Below the pieces are notes generated by a model. It made no database searches and had not been told where the DNA came from. It saw only the letters and a list, made by a program, of their open reading frames with translations. Both the position numbers and the translations under genes were made by a program. From contig KB722736.1 in assembly GCA_000349905.1 (NCBI GenBank), forward strand, positions 527,472 to 591,471: DNA of 64,000 nt. Direction: 5' to 3'. Below, one piece after another: positions 34,801-47,487 of this stretch. The stretch comes from Volvariella volvacea V23 (Eukaryota; Basidiomycota; Agaricomycetes; Agaricales; Pluteaceae). How positions within the stretch are numbered: position 1 is the first letter of the stretch; each line of letters begins with the position of its first letter.

Positions 34801-37425
34801 ATTGATCCATTAACGCCGTTTGTCACCATACTTGGTCAGTTCATTCCTCACCCAACGCCTCATGCTTGACAAATACAGCACAGTAGTGACAGTAAGCGGT
34901 GGGGCTACTTACTGCCGCTAGGTCCCTCACCTTCACATCACTATACCTTCCCTTTCGACTCTTCGCCGCCCTTGATGCGTAAGGTACCCACCCGTGCATT
35001 CACCAGGCGTTGCCAGTGGGATGGCTCCCCTTAATTTGACACTTGACACTCGACGGAAGCTGAGGCTTCCAGAACCTGTCTCTACAAGTACGCCGGAACT
35101 AGGAACTGAACTCGCCGTTGAGTAGGAAACGAGGAGCCGTGTGCGTGACATTGGCAGGTAAACAGATTGCTGGATACATTGAGTGGTGTGCTGGTGTTTG
35201 ATGGCTTTTGAGAACGAGGGAGGGGGGAATTAGTAAGGGCTCATGCCAACGCGCAATTTTTTGCAGACCCGCGTACACGAGGCAGAGAAATTTGATTAAC
35301 GCGTAGGCCATGTGTAGATGTTATCGACAGATCGGGACGTACGCGCGTGCGTATTGCTTGTGGACGCAGCAGCACTTTATTGGCAGGCTTAACTGAAATT
35401 TTTGATCCATTGTTCTGAACCAAAGCTGCACAGTTTGTGGCGACCGTCGTTGAGTGGGTCGCTAATCGGGTGGTGTCATCCTCGAGAGCTAGTAACGGCA
35501 AAAATACTGGATAGATCTCACATTTCTAGAAGATTGAAACTGGGAACTGATCTCTAGATTTATCGTCGGTTCATCGATGGCTTGCATCGCCAAGTTGGGG
35601 CATCTTCCAAATTTCTCACTATCTCCGCCAGGATATCTGGAAGTCCATATCTCATGTGCTGTGTCCGCGATAGGATTGAGCGCGAGACCCCATCTCTGTA
35701 ACTGTATATGGTGGCTTGTGCGATGCACGAAACAAAGAGAGCATTTCGTGGAATAGTGTATTCGCGTCGCGAACAAGGTTCAGTCGCATCAGCAAACACA
35801 CCGGCGCTTGCCGAGATCTCATTAACACTGATATTTAAGGGTCTATTTCTATGTTCAACTTAGCAAAAATCACCTCATTCCTTATGTACATCAGTGATGC
35901 AGAGGGCTCGGAAGAATGTGAGCTTACGACAACGCGGCTCAAGAAGGAAAGGTTGCTAGCAGCTCGTCTTTGGAGCGGGATCTAATACATTGATACAAAT
36001 GGCACTTCCGAATTTATGTTCCTACACGGTCACTGAGCCAATGGGTTTATATCGATGCCCCGATTCAACTAATGTATAAGCTACATGCTTAGAATTTCAA
36101 TTTAATTGAGTCGAGGCTCATAACTGAATCAGCATCAACATCACCTTCAGTCCGAGCAGCACCACAGTGCACAAGGCGGGAGCAATTGTGTGGCCTGTCG
36201 TAACAGCACGAACAATGGATTTTAAATATCGCTGAAGCCTATCAAACAAGAGTGGCCTGAAGGATCGGAGTCGGATCAATGCCTACCCTGCAGAACTCAA
36301 ACGATTTTAAGATCAAATGAACGATTTGTTCGTGTATTGTATTGTGTCGAGGGATAAGGGCTGGTCTTACGCAGTTATACGTTTGCATGGCGATCGGGTA
36401 GAGGAACGCAAAGGAATGGACAGATGAGTGCACATAAGGGTGGAATGAATGGTGCGATGTTTGCATATGGAAAATTAATCACTATGTGTGGACAACACGA
36501 GGAGCAGCTAGTCAGGATTGGCCACGAGATAGGGTAGATAAATGTGAGGGGGGTATCAATAAATACGGGCTGAAGAGGGCTCGCGGAGAATGAAAATAGT
36601 CGGGTAGGGGCTAAAGGAGCCCATTTGGTGGGTCTTCCTCATCCACATCTCCCCTTAGCACGAGTGCCTTCTCTCCGGATCCCCGCCTACGGAAACTGCT
36701 ATCAGAAAGGTTCCTTGAGGGAACGAGCATGACCTCAAGCAAGGTTCGAAGGAAGGTTGAGAAGTGCTGTTGGGTACCGAATGATGAGCCGATAGATGGG
36801 AGAGCGCGTGGGTTACCTGTTGGGTCGGACGATACTTTGGCTAGACTGGAGGTGGTAAATGAAATGAGTCAGGCAGTGCGCCCTTAACTGCGATTATGGC
36901 GCTGGACGACAGCAAGTATAACTATCCCCCTTCGCGCTGCTTTCCTAGTTGCGTGTTACTTCCTCGTGGTATTCAATTGACAGATTCCGGTTACTTTGGA
37001 GACTACACACAAACAAGGATTGACGATAGTCTGAAAAGGGCAGTCATGCAGCATTTAACTTTCTTTCCTTTCCTTCTATGAGCTGACCCTTTCCGAGAAG
37101 TCAATCTAATTCATAAAACGCGGGAAATTGTGGAAATAACGAATAAGTATGGAAGTGACTTGAATTGGTTTGGGTCCCGCTCCGAAGAGGAAGAAATTGG
37201 CACTTTTCCCTCCGAGGTTCCCCACCCCCTCTCGTAGATTAAGTTGGTACGTAAAGGCGGAGGAGGGAAGAGGACTTATGTGATTGCGGCAGGTGCCTAG
37301 ACTATTCATAATTCCTACCTCGTTTACTGATTGAAAGGGGTCTGATAAGGGGGGGAACCGTAACCGAAGGGGATAATTGCGCCTGGGGGCTTGGGTTGGC
37401 CGACTCGCTGCAGCATTGCGGAAAA
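31873..37425. other. 5.5-kb gene-poor gap
   Basis: No frame in this stretch shows a domain, signal peptide plus Cys pattern, or an intron/exon pattern that I can support. Frames at 34501-34752 and 35099-35800 (minus) are short and overlap others. No long tandem repeat, terminal repeat or transposase-like frame is visible. The left end should carry the 3' UTR of the GH99-like gene. Old, unrecognisable insertions or long non-coding RNA cannot be excluded. Confidence 0.5.
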
Positions 37426-37433
37426 TATAAAAC
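37426..37433 (+). promoter_or_regulatory. TATA box (TATAAAAC) of the zinc-finger gene
   Basis: TATAAAAC lies 58 nt upstream of the ATG at 37484. The spacing would leave a very short 5' leader. Confidence 0.4.
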
Positions 37434-37483
37434 ACCTCTGCCGCAGATTCGTCTGCCTGTCAATCTCGCCTGTACTGGCAGGA

Positions 37484-39919
37484 ATGCCTTACCCCATCCA
37501 TATCCAACAGCAATCCCAACTCCAGCAGGTGCAGATGCAACACCAACATCCGTACATCCACGACGCCCACCAGCCACACCCCCACGCTCCTTATGGTGAC
37601 TCCTTACAGGACGTCCACCACGCATTCGATTCGTCATCCTCCCCGCCAACTACAAATACCTCACCAGCTTTCCCTGTGCACATGGTCGACCACTATCGTC
37701 ATTCCTCCCACATACCACTCACTGAGCAAACCACAGACCTGAACGATCAATACAATGACTTCTCAAGAGGATCGTCGCTGTCGTATCTCCATCACCAAGA
37801 CAGTTGCTATATATCTGTCGCCGACCGCGGATTCTCTTCGACCAGACACTCCCCGGCCACCTGGGATGGAGCATCTCTCGACGTCACCAGTGGAATGTCC
37901 GTTGCCGATAACGCTACCCTAGGGTATAATATGTATCGACCCGAGGATTTAACGGGGTATGCGTCATGGTGGACCCTCTCTGGCTCAACGCCTACCGCAA
38001 ACGGCTATAATGACACCACTCACGGGCAAGCAATTCATGAGTCCGGTGTCGAGATGGCAGCTTCTTCAATAACGGTAGGAAGTGTTGGTATCGGTTTGGG
38101 AGTTGGAGGCTCATTAGCCGTAAATCATGGCGAAATGGGTATGGCTGCTGGTGGTCTTGACTTTGTTTCCACCGCAACCATAGCGTCGACTGCAACGTCA
38201 GGCCATGGTCAGCTTTCCTTAAAACCCTCCATTGAAACAGATGCGTACCCACCAGACACACCCGTCTTGTGTTCTCCAACTGCTCGATTGCCGACACCTG
38301 CAGCCATGGCCATTCTACTTAATCGTGATCGCACTCACACGCCTACACTATCCCAACCCTATCCGCCACCCCCTATACGTAACCCTGTTAGCGGTGGTAC
38401 ACCAATTGGGCCAGGGGTAGCCGGCATTACTGGTACCATGAGTATTTCATCGACCCAGTCCAGGAACATCATCGCTGTCACAAATCGAATGAACCGATCG
38501 ACAGACGGTGTTAATGGCGTCGTCATTCCAGGACCGTATTCAAGGGCTGGGGAACATGGCTCTCAATCGCGGGAGAAGAAGCATGCATGTACTATGTGTC
38601 ATAAGAGGTCAGTTTTGGTTTAGCCTTTGGTACCCTTATAATTTTTTCCTACCTTGCTTCTTCCCTTTTCTTCTTCCTTCTGTCTGGACCCCATCTTGCA
38701 CTGTCCCCTACCGCCCGCCATGTCCCCACCACCATTGTATTTCTTCCTTTCCTCCTGGGTGTTTGACAATATACTGACGCTCGATCGATCGTGATATAGG
38801 TTTGATCGTCCAAGTACACTCAGAAAGGTAAGCATCATCGAGTGTCGTCCTTCAACGTGATTGACACCAGGCTGATATCGGCACCGCTTGGGCTACAGCA
38901 CTTGCTTGTGCACACCGGAGAGAAAGGTGATTGATCTCTTTCCAATTCATTCATTGTCTTTCGAGCTTCATCTTTCGCACTCCGCCTCCTCATACATTCA
39001 CCTTGCTGTCCGAATCCGAGAAACGTCCCTTTGATATGTCACTTAGTTCTTCATTTATGGCGTCACTTTCAAATGAAACCGCAGACAAGGTTACTAACAC
39101 GTTTCTTTGATTATTTCTCCCTCCCTTGTTCTTCTCTATCTTTAGCATTCGTGTGTGATACGTGCGGTCGTCGTTTCGGCGTTGCTTCAAACCTGAACCG
39201 GCATGTCCGTCGATGCATCTTGAAGCCAGTCAACACTGCAGCAAAGTCGCTTTCTGGATCACCACCGGAAAGCACGGCTTCATCATCAGCACTTTCTTCA
39301 ACCAATGAGCCAAACACCTACGGCCAATATGGTGGTAGTACGGACAGCGGTGTGCGCGTCAAAAGGTAACGTTCACTTGGCTCATCGGACTTCGGTCATA
39401 GTCCTAATGCCTCCAAGCGATGACAAGTTGTCGATCAAGACGGAACATGCATCCGGCACGATCATTAACAACTCTAACACCACCGCAGTCACAGCAGGAA
39501 CGACCATGGGAGGAGGACCTGCAAGATTAGGAAAAGCATCGGCGGCGGTCCAAAATCTCACACCATCATCATCAAGCCCATCGATCGCGAAACCCAACAA
39601 ACCTGCGACAAAGCGTCGACGTCGAGCACCTTCGCCATCACAATGGATCCCGGATTCGTTATTAAACTTCAACCTGACATCTGAAGATTACTTCAAAACG
39701 ACGTCTGTCCCTTTACCGCCGGTGAGAAGGAATTTGCCCGAAGAGGAAAGAGATTCCTGGGATGACAACTTTACGTCGACGCCATATCATCCTACGGGTT
39801 GGAGAGACGTCTTACCGGGTCCTGGATTGGGATTTGGGTTGAGTGGCGGAAGAGAGGTGAGGGGTATGAATTTGGGTGGGAACGGAGGATTTATGCTGGG
39901 ACGAGTTCTTGTTTGCTGA
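37484..39919 (+). CDS. C2H2-type zinc-finger transcription factor
   Basis: Exons 37484-38607, 38800-38827, 38899-38926, 39146-39365 and 39418-39919; 633 residues. A long Ser/Thr/Pro/His-rich N-terminus with Gln and His runs precedes two adjacent fingers. Finger 1 has C369, C372, H385 and H389; the linker is TGEK. Finger 2 has C397, C400, H413 and C417, so its last ligand is Cys rather than His. The finger block is cut by three introns, giving two 28-nt exons. The C-terminal part contains a basic stretch (KRRRRAPSP) that may serve nuclear import, and PYHPTGWRDVLPGPG. It is probably a DNA-binding regulator; targets unknown. The last intron uses acceptor AAG at 39415-39417, the only one that keeps the frame. 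Confidence 0.8.
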
Positions 39920-40280
39920 AAAGTATACTGATTCCGTGCTTCACTTGATGCGGGATTGGTTCTTCTGCTATGGTTGTCTTCATTCCTCGGTGGATAGGTT
40001 ATGTGATTGGAGTATGCTTATGCTTTCTATGGTTATATATATGAAACGGACTGCATTTGCGCGGTCGTTAATAGTCACCTTATCGACGAGTTATTCAGAC
40101 ATGAATGCTTATTGCCTGTAGCACAAGGTGCGCCCACATACACGCCCAACGCGCATGCTCCCGTGTCTTGTTTGAACGTATTTGACATTGCTTCCATTGC
40201 CAATCAAGACCAAATAGGGCACCAAATGAGCGAATTGGACAAACGCGTCTGCTAAAGTCTTGGCTGAACGCCTGCTCACC
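39920..40280. other. intergenic, promoter of the RSC-type gene
   Basis: 361 bp between the zinc-finger gene and the bromodomain gene in the same direction. It should hold a 3' end and a promoter. No gene seen. Confidence 0.45.
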
Positions 40281-43200
40281 ATGCCGATTACCTCTGTGCA
40301 AAAGCAAGCCATAGAAGAAGTCATATCTGCAGTGACCTCGCAGACGGTTCCTCGTGGCAAGCGGCTACTATGCTCCATGTTCATGGACCTGGTAGATCGA
40401 AACGAATGGCCCCACTACTATGAGGTGCGTGACTTCCTTCGTCACCTATTACGCACGCACATGATTTTGATGTGGTGTCGTCCATAACTGCGGGTTGTGG
40501 ATAGGTCATTCCTGAACCCCGTTGTTTGAATAATATCAAAGCGGGGGTTGAAAAGGGGCGGTTTAAAGATCCATTGGATGTCTATACGGACCTCTCCCTG
40601 GTGTTTTGGAACGCTTTATTTTACAACGAACCGACGAGTCAGATTGCTCTTGATGCGCAGACTCTAAAGGTGCGTTCATCTTTCGCTCGTGTGTATTGGT
40701 GTTACTGAACCTCAAGTTCAAAGAATACCTTGGACACAGAATGGCGAAAACGTAATGTATTACCACCTCCTCGTTCATCATCGCCCCCTCCAGCCGCCCC
40801 TCAAAAGGTTCATAAGCAACTCGCAGAACCTCAACCTCAGCCTTCCGTCGCACTACAAACCAAGAAGGAACCCTCATCCTCTCTCACACCTCAAACATCT
40901 CAAGCACCTGCTACGCCCGCACAGAAACGCACTTCCACGCCAGCCACTGTACAGACGCCAACGGCGAGTACAAGCTACCACAATAAGCCCATACCGATAA
41001 GACCCAAGTCAACCCAAAGACAAGCAACACCCGACATAGAAGTTGATATTGGTGGAACGTCGCCTGAGCCTATGGAAGTTGATGGGAGCGGTGGGGGTAA
41101 AGAAGGATATCCGGAGAACGAAGAAATTGTCAGACAACTCGAGAAGGGGTTGCCGAGATGGCCTGGGTTTGGCGAAGAGGGTTGGAATGAAAGCTTGTCC
41201 TCGGTATGCTCCTTCATTATTTACCCTAATTGCCTTGTCTTTATTTCCGTACATTGTCTTGTAATAGGAACGTATGATGGAGATTACTCATGCTGTCAAA
41301 AGCCACAAGGATGCTGCGTGCGTTCGCTTCAAACAGGTGCTCTGTGCCACGACTAATCTCTTTTGTGTAGTGGAAATCGAGTAGCAGCAGCACTTGACGT
41401 AGTACCAGAGGAACCATCGATTCCGAATACATCGTCTTCCGTAAGTTCAACCTTCATAATATTTTGATCCGTCTCCCACTCTGCATTGGTGCAGGACCCG
41501 CTCTCCATCAAGATAATAGAGGTGAGGAATTCGGAGTTTGGCAATGCTCATCATTAACTGAGCGCCCGCAGAAACGCGCAAAAGCGAAAGAATTCACTGC
41601 TCAAGGTTTTGATTTGGCCATGAGCCAGCTATTCGAGAAGGCTCGGAAATGGCATCAACCAAATACTGAATCTTATGGCCAGATCCTACTCCTACAGGTA
41701 AGCACAGTCTGTTTCTCCTCGAAATTCTTCTAATCTTTGGCCCGGTATAAGAGACTATATCAAGCGCTCACATCCCCTAGTCCACCAACGGGCCCTCCAT
41801 ATACTAGCTCGACCAACTTTGCATCTCTGCGTGCCGGACCAGGGAATGCTAAAGCTGTATCCGCTGGTGGCGACGCGAAGGACTCAGCTGACGGTGTTAC
41901 CGGTGTTACTACGTTCCGAGTATCTTCGAAGGATAGGACATTCGTTGATGTTCTGCATTACAAAGGCTGGACGGTCAAACTGGCCGATTGGGTCCACCTG
42001 AGTAACCCTGATGACCCAAGTAGACCGATTGTCGCGCAGGTGTTTAGATGTTGGACTTCGGATGAAGTGTACGTCTCTTTTACTGGACCACCTATGTTTC
42101 ATCTGCCGATATCAATTTCATCTTATCGAATTACTGATGCTTGTTCTTTCTCGCTTCCTTGCATATATGTTATCCCCGTATGCACTTTCTTCTGCCAATC
42201 CAGAAGCAAGAAAGGACAACCTGGTATCACTGTTTCTTGGTACTTCCGACCTGAACAGGTAAGGTTCTAACCTCTCTTGGAAATTATTTTAGGCTTCCTT
42301 CTTTCATGTTCGGTTCGTGGTGGATGTACTAATCATACGTGGTTCTTGTCGATCCACAGACGTTCCACGATGCTAGCCGTGAGTTTTGGGAAGGAGAGGT
42401 TTTCAAAACCAGTAAGTTGAATCATTGTTGATTACTCCCCCCCTCCATTTCCATTTCATTGGATAATCTACTATGATCCTACTGTGGAGTCATCACGAAG
42501 CTGTCAAAGTACATATCTTCGCCCCGTTCGCTCCGTTTCGGCCGTGCCCCTCTCATTTCTATATTCTACTTTACTGATACCCCTTCAACAGGCCACTTTG
42601 CGGACCACCCCGTGGAAGACATAATCGAAAAAATTGCTTGTCAATTCACAGCACGTCACATCCGTGGACGGCCGCGTCCTCCTTACTGGTACCCAGGGTT
42701 CCCACTCTACGTCTGCGATTGTCGATACAATGACCGCGAACGGGTGTTTGTGAAAATCAAAAACTGGAACTCGTGTGTGCCGGAGGAAGTTAGGAAGAGC
42801 ACAGAGTTTATGCCGATTTATCCATTTGAGAAGACGGTATCTCCAGTTAGGCGTCCAAGTCCGTTTTTGGAGAAGAGCGGGAAGAAGGGGCCGGGTGGGT
42901 TGATCGATGCGAGTGCTGGTGCGGAGAAGGCTGCCCCTGCGAGTGGAAGTGGTGCGGGAGCGGGGGATGAAGGGTCTTTGGCGAGGAATAGGCCGAGGAG
43001 GAATGTAGCCAGCGCCTCGACCACTGCGGCGGTGGCTAGTGCATCTGCCGCATCGGCGGCGCAGGAAACACCTACGAAGAAGGGCGGGGCGGTGAATGGT
43101 ACTGCTGTAGCTGCTTCTAGTAATGCAACAGCGCAGACTACTTATCAAGCGACCGTGTACCCTCAGACCGCCGTCCAACAGCTTCAACAGGCCCAGCAAC

Positions 43201-43755
43201 AACAGTATGCGTATCAGCAAGCAGCGCAGCAACAGCAGCAGTATACGTATCAACAGCAATATCAGAATCAGTACATGGGTTATAGGGGTACAGCTGCGGG
43301 CGCTTATCCAAGCGGAGGGGATAGATCTGTTATCACGGCTGCTGGTGGTTTGGCAGTCCTTGGGTCCAATCCGCAGATAGAGAAGCTAGCACCAGAGATA
43401 AGTAAGTTTCCTCTCTTTGTTCTGCGCCAGCTTGTTTTATGAATCCAATTCACGCAACTTACTTATTCGTTCCCCTTCCTTCTTCCTCCTTGCAGCAAAG
43501 CACTTTGACAGGGATCCAGTGACAAATGAGCTGTTATGGTTCGCTGCACCGCCTATGAACGTTCCTCGGCCACCAGCACCACGGCATAGCATGGAATATT
43601 TGCATTTCTTGGCAAAGAAGAGGAAAAGAGAACTAGAGAAGGATGATAAAAATAGCGAGAGTATGGATGTGGACTCGGGGACGACAGGAGAAAGGGCGAA
43701 GAAAGGCAGGCCGACGGTTACTGAGACCCTGTTGGCTGTTGCCCGGGCTGAGTGA
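40281..43755 (+). CDS. RSC1/RSC2-type chromatin remodelling subunit (bromodomains + BAH)
   Basis: Twelve exons: 40281-40424, 40505-40669, 40724-41203, 41268-41317, 41371-41440, 41495-41521, 41572-41697, 41752-42068, 42204-42258, 42360-42411, 42592-43401, 43496-43755; 851 residues. Bromodomain 1 is at about 5-110 (DRNEWPHYYEVIPEPRCLNN, VFWNALFYNEPTSQI). A second, more diverged bromodomain is at about 264-360 (DPLSIKIIE, FDLAMSQLFEKARKW). A BAH domain covers about 415-545 (VKLADWVHLSNPDDPSRPIV, ITVSWYFRPEQTFHD, REFWEGEVFKTSHFADHP), followed by RPPYWYPGFPLYVCDCRYND. A Gln-rich stretch lies near 676-725. This order matches yeast Rsc1/Rsc2, non-catalytic subunits of the RSC nucleosome remodeller that bind acetylated histone tails. 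ATG 40281 is the first in frame before bromodomain 1. One 27-nt exon encodes DPLSIKIIE. Confidence 0.88.
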
Positions 43756-45395
43756 TCCTGAGCGCGTGTCATATGCTAGGAGTTATGCTCATATTTTTTG
43801 ATGCTGGGTGGATGGAGGTTCGGGTGGTTGGGGTTTTCGTGATCCGTCCTTCGTCATCATTATCTCGTCCAATGAGATGCTGGCGGGATGACGAAGGTGT
43901 TGGATGGTGCTTCGGGCGGCACGGATATTAGTGGGTAATAGGCAAGAGGTTCCGTGATGGATGACGGAGCCTGAGATCTAGAGTTTATTTTGTGTTTTGT
44001 GCATATGCAGGTTCTGCTTCCCTGGGGTATATGTAGAGATGCTTTAATGATCACCTGCAGGTTTGAAGCGGACATGTTGGGCTGATCTGATATGGTGGTG
44101 AACGCATAGCACCAGCCTTAGAGTAGTTGAGGCTTTCAAATTACTTAGTTCGACATGCACCAGGATGGAACTGCTTACTCGGTTGTGTCACTGATGCACC
44201 CGCTCTGATACGAAAGTGTCCGAGTTGAAAGTTTCAACTACAACCCTACGCCTGCGGCTGGGCTCCTCGACTCATAAATGCGTGTGTTTCGTATAGGCTG
44301 ACCTGTTCTATTGGTTATGACTCACCTGTGCTCATTCTTGCTCACGACATCCCAGCGTCAGCATCGTGAGGCCGCCACGATCAATGCAGGCGATAAAACA
44401 CTATACAGCGCATTCAACTTGTGCTCGAACCTGGGCGCATAACCAGGCCAATTGCCTTTCATTTCGCAAGTACAACTCTACCGACTGAGTGGGGATTACT
44501 GCTTAATTGCCGCAACACCCTGAGCCAAAAACGAGGCAAGCTGGCAATGCGCAGCACAGCAACTGCCAAATTGATCTGGAGAAAGGTATCGCCATGTCGA
44601 ACGTTTGCCATCAAAAAAACGCACATTCCTTGCCAGCTCAATTACAGAGTGCCTTTATCTCCCACCCATTTACTCTGCTCAAGTTTCAAGCGCGTTGTCA
44701 CGATAGAAAAAGGCCCGCACACGACATTTCACGACCCTCATTGCGATCCTGTCAACTTTGCCGCCCGTAACTGAACCACTTGGACCGCGGAGAGGACGAG
44801 AAAGAACTGCCACATTGTGACGAGATTCTTGCCTATCTCTCCATCACCGCTGATATCCTTGGCCCCTGCCCCATTTGTCCTTGCAGCGCTCACGGACCGT
44901 CCGAGTTAGGAACTCAACATCCTCACTTTTTCCACCACTCAGGCAAGCTCAGGCTTCAAACTGTGGTTGCGTAGGGTGCCCGGGCAAAGGTGAGCTCCTG
45001 ACCATCAAGCATCCTGGTGTGGCGTAGGTGCCACATTACTGAAATGCTCTCATAGCGGATAACAAAAGGGCAGAGCTTGCTTTTTGCTATCTGATCTTGC
45101 CGCAGTGAGGCCTCGCCATCTCCGGGCCTTTACCACTTCCAGTTCTGCTGACCACGACACCTCAGCACCACACAAGACCGGCATCCCTTCCATTCTCGCC
45201 GAACTACCGCGCTCCCAAACTATACTCAGCCCTCTTCCACTTCTCATCCTACCTTCAACCTACACCACCTCTCCCTTCGTCTTTCTCCATCCTAGTTCTC
45301 CCTTCGTTCCCTTCGTTTCCCAGAGCGCCCAACGCACAACACGCTAGAAACGCACAAAGTCCCACATTCATTCCCTGCAACCCTTTACCACAATC
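43756..45395. other. intergenic, no supported gene
   Basis: 1.6 kb. A minus-strand stretch at 44410-44500 contains tRNA-like box A and box B words but does not fold as a tRNA. Pyrimidine-rich DNA at 45200-45390 leads into the next gene and is probably its promoter and 5' UTR. Confidence 0.5.
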
Positions 45396-47487
45396 ATGAT
45401 GTTGGAAAAGCGCGCACCGCAGACCTCCGCAATATGTGCTACCGAATACGTATGGATGGATAATGGAAAGAATCAATCACCGTGCTTGATTGCAGCGTAT
45501 GCCTTGGGTGCTTGTCAGGGTGGTCGTAAGTCATCAACTTCACCTTTCACTTTCACTTTATCCTGCCACCCCCGAAGAACACTATTCTGAAGAGTTTATC
45601 ACCCATTTCTCCCTCCATATGTCCCTATTTTTGGGCGCAACATGCAGAATGGACGGTCGATGCTCTGTCGCCCGACCATCATTACGACCCGCCCAACAGT
45701 ACGACTGCGAATCGATGTTCATGGTGGGTTGGAAATCGCTGCTCAGTTGGATGCCCTGGTTGACATCACACTCTCTATCAAGTTCATGGACAGTTTATAA
45801 TCTCCTCAACGGATGCACGGTCTGCCAAAATCAACTAGCATCAATCACGAAGTACGTTGTTCATCTTCCTATGGCTGAAAACCTTCTCTAACCTGACTCG
45901 CCACGCCCTCCCAGCTGGTCACCCTATATTCAAGACTGCCCAAGAGATCTACAATCCAGCTCGTTTGTCTTCGTTGCTTGCATATAGGTCCTCCTCCTGA
46001 CGTGTCATACCTAGATTCTGGTCTCCACAAATTACCTTCCCCCAGGACTCTGCAATTCCTTATTGGGCAACCCAAGACCGTGAGTCCTGCGATCCGCCTC
46101 TCCCCGATTAGACTCTGCCCACTGACACCGCCTGTTCCACCAGCGACGAAGTGGCCTAGTGCACGATTCGATGTCAGTGCAGCCAGAGCCCTTGCCGCAG
46201 AAGGTAATCCGCCCGACACTGTATCCGGCAGTCTCTCACCAGGCTTTGATTCTATTAGGTCGACCCGACTCCGTACCTGGAGGTCCAGATAGTACCGCAC
46301 CGTCAGGTCCACCAATCGGTGCAATCGTTGGAGGTGTCGTTGGTGGCGTCTTACTAATCGTTGGAGCCGCCATTATCGCATTCATTATGATTAGACGAAG
46401 AAGGGCCCGAAAACAAAAGGAAGCACAAGCATACCCACAGCCGCCCATGTCATACAATGGGACCTACGTCGATTCTGGGCATGGTCGCACATTCTCGGAC
46501 GGTTCTGGCAAGATTCCAGGTGTAAACGACTTTGGAGGTTATGCTAGGCTGGACACAATGTCTCCTACGAGTGCAGGGGGCTATACTACTTCTCCATTTA
46601 CGACGACCCATGGACATAGCAGCAGTATGACCTCGTTCTCAGTCATCTCGGGCCCGGGTAGCGCCGTTCCTATGTCCCCCATGCCTGTTTCGCCGCCTCC
46701 GCTTCCCTCACCAGCGGCGACAGGATCATCACCAACAGGGGGACGAAGCCATGGACATACCGTTGGCAGTTCAGTCGGGACCATTGCGGAGCTTAACATC
46801 CAACCGTTTATGCTTCCCCATGCCACCAATATGACTACGCAATTTCCTCCAGATAGTAAAGTTCGACCTGTGGGATATGATTCACCCACTTCACCGCCTA
46901 ATGGTGCTACGGCTATTCCTATGGATGTTGCCCCCGCCACTGGGCCTGCCAGGAGGTTGAACCCACCACCCTATTCGCCGGCATTAAATCAACAGGAGGG
47001 AGAGGTTGTCACCGCGACCCCGATGAGGGCGGAGAAGTCCGGGCCCTCGTCCTCATCACAGACGCTAGCTACAGGTCGATCGGCGAGGACGCATAGAGGA
47101 AACCAAGCTTCTGTGGATACGCATCATTCGAGGTCCTCGTCACGACAGATACCAGGAGCAAGAGTTGTCGGGGGCGGAAGTGTGGCAGGTGGCAGCACCA
47201 CGAGTGGGACGAGTGCAAGTGCGGCTAATAGTGTTGTGAACGATGCTGCCACGAACATTGGCGAGGGAGAGACGTCGTATGGAGGGGCTGGTAATTTGCC
47301 GGGGGCTGCGGGGGTTCTGAGCCCCGTTACGGTAACGAGTGGAAGAGCGAGAGATACCATTGCGACTGGGATGAGTGGGGTGTTGGTGAATCAACAGCAT
47401 ATGGGACTGCCACAAGTTACGAATCCGGATCTCGATGCTACGCCCCCGACTCCGTCTCCAATGAATCACAGAGGTGTGGATATTTGA
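45396..47487 (+). CDS. Cys-rich single-span membrane protein with PPxY tail, paralog 1
   Basis: Exons 45396-45525, 45648-45723, 45783-45851, 45915-45962, 46015-46079, 46144-46203 and 46259-47487; 558 residues. Residues 1-149 carry eight cysteines in the family pattern (SAICATEYVW, NQSPCLIAAYALGACQGG, ANRCSCSW, NGCTVCQ, DCPRDL) and FPQDSAIPYWATQ. A single membrane span is at about 169-194 (IGAIVGGVVGGVLLIVGAAI) followed by RRRRARK, predicting Cys domain outside and tail inside. The ~360-residue tail is Ser/Thr/Pro/Gly rich, with PPPYSP at 385-390 and VTNPD near the end. PPxY binds WW domains such as those of Rsp5/NEDD4 ubiquitin ligases. No signal peptide is visible. This is a common Agaricomycete family of unknown function; two paralogs follow downstream. 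Confidence 0.82.

Noticed and set aside
42585..43259. Minus-strand 224-codon frame rich in Leu and Arg
   Set aside because: Antisense of the Gln- and Ala-rich part of the RSC-type gene.
44410..44500. tRNA-like sequence on the minus strand with box A (ACTCAGTCGGTAGAGT) and box B (GGTTCGAGC) words
   Set aside because: The D-arm pairs, but the T-stem does not (CCAGG against ACAAG) and no acceptor stem of 7 bp can be formed. At best a decayed tRNA or tRNA-derived repeat.
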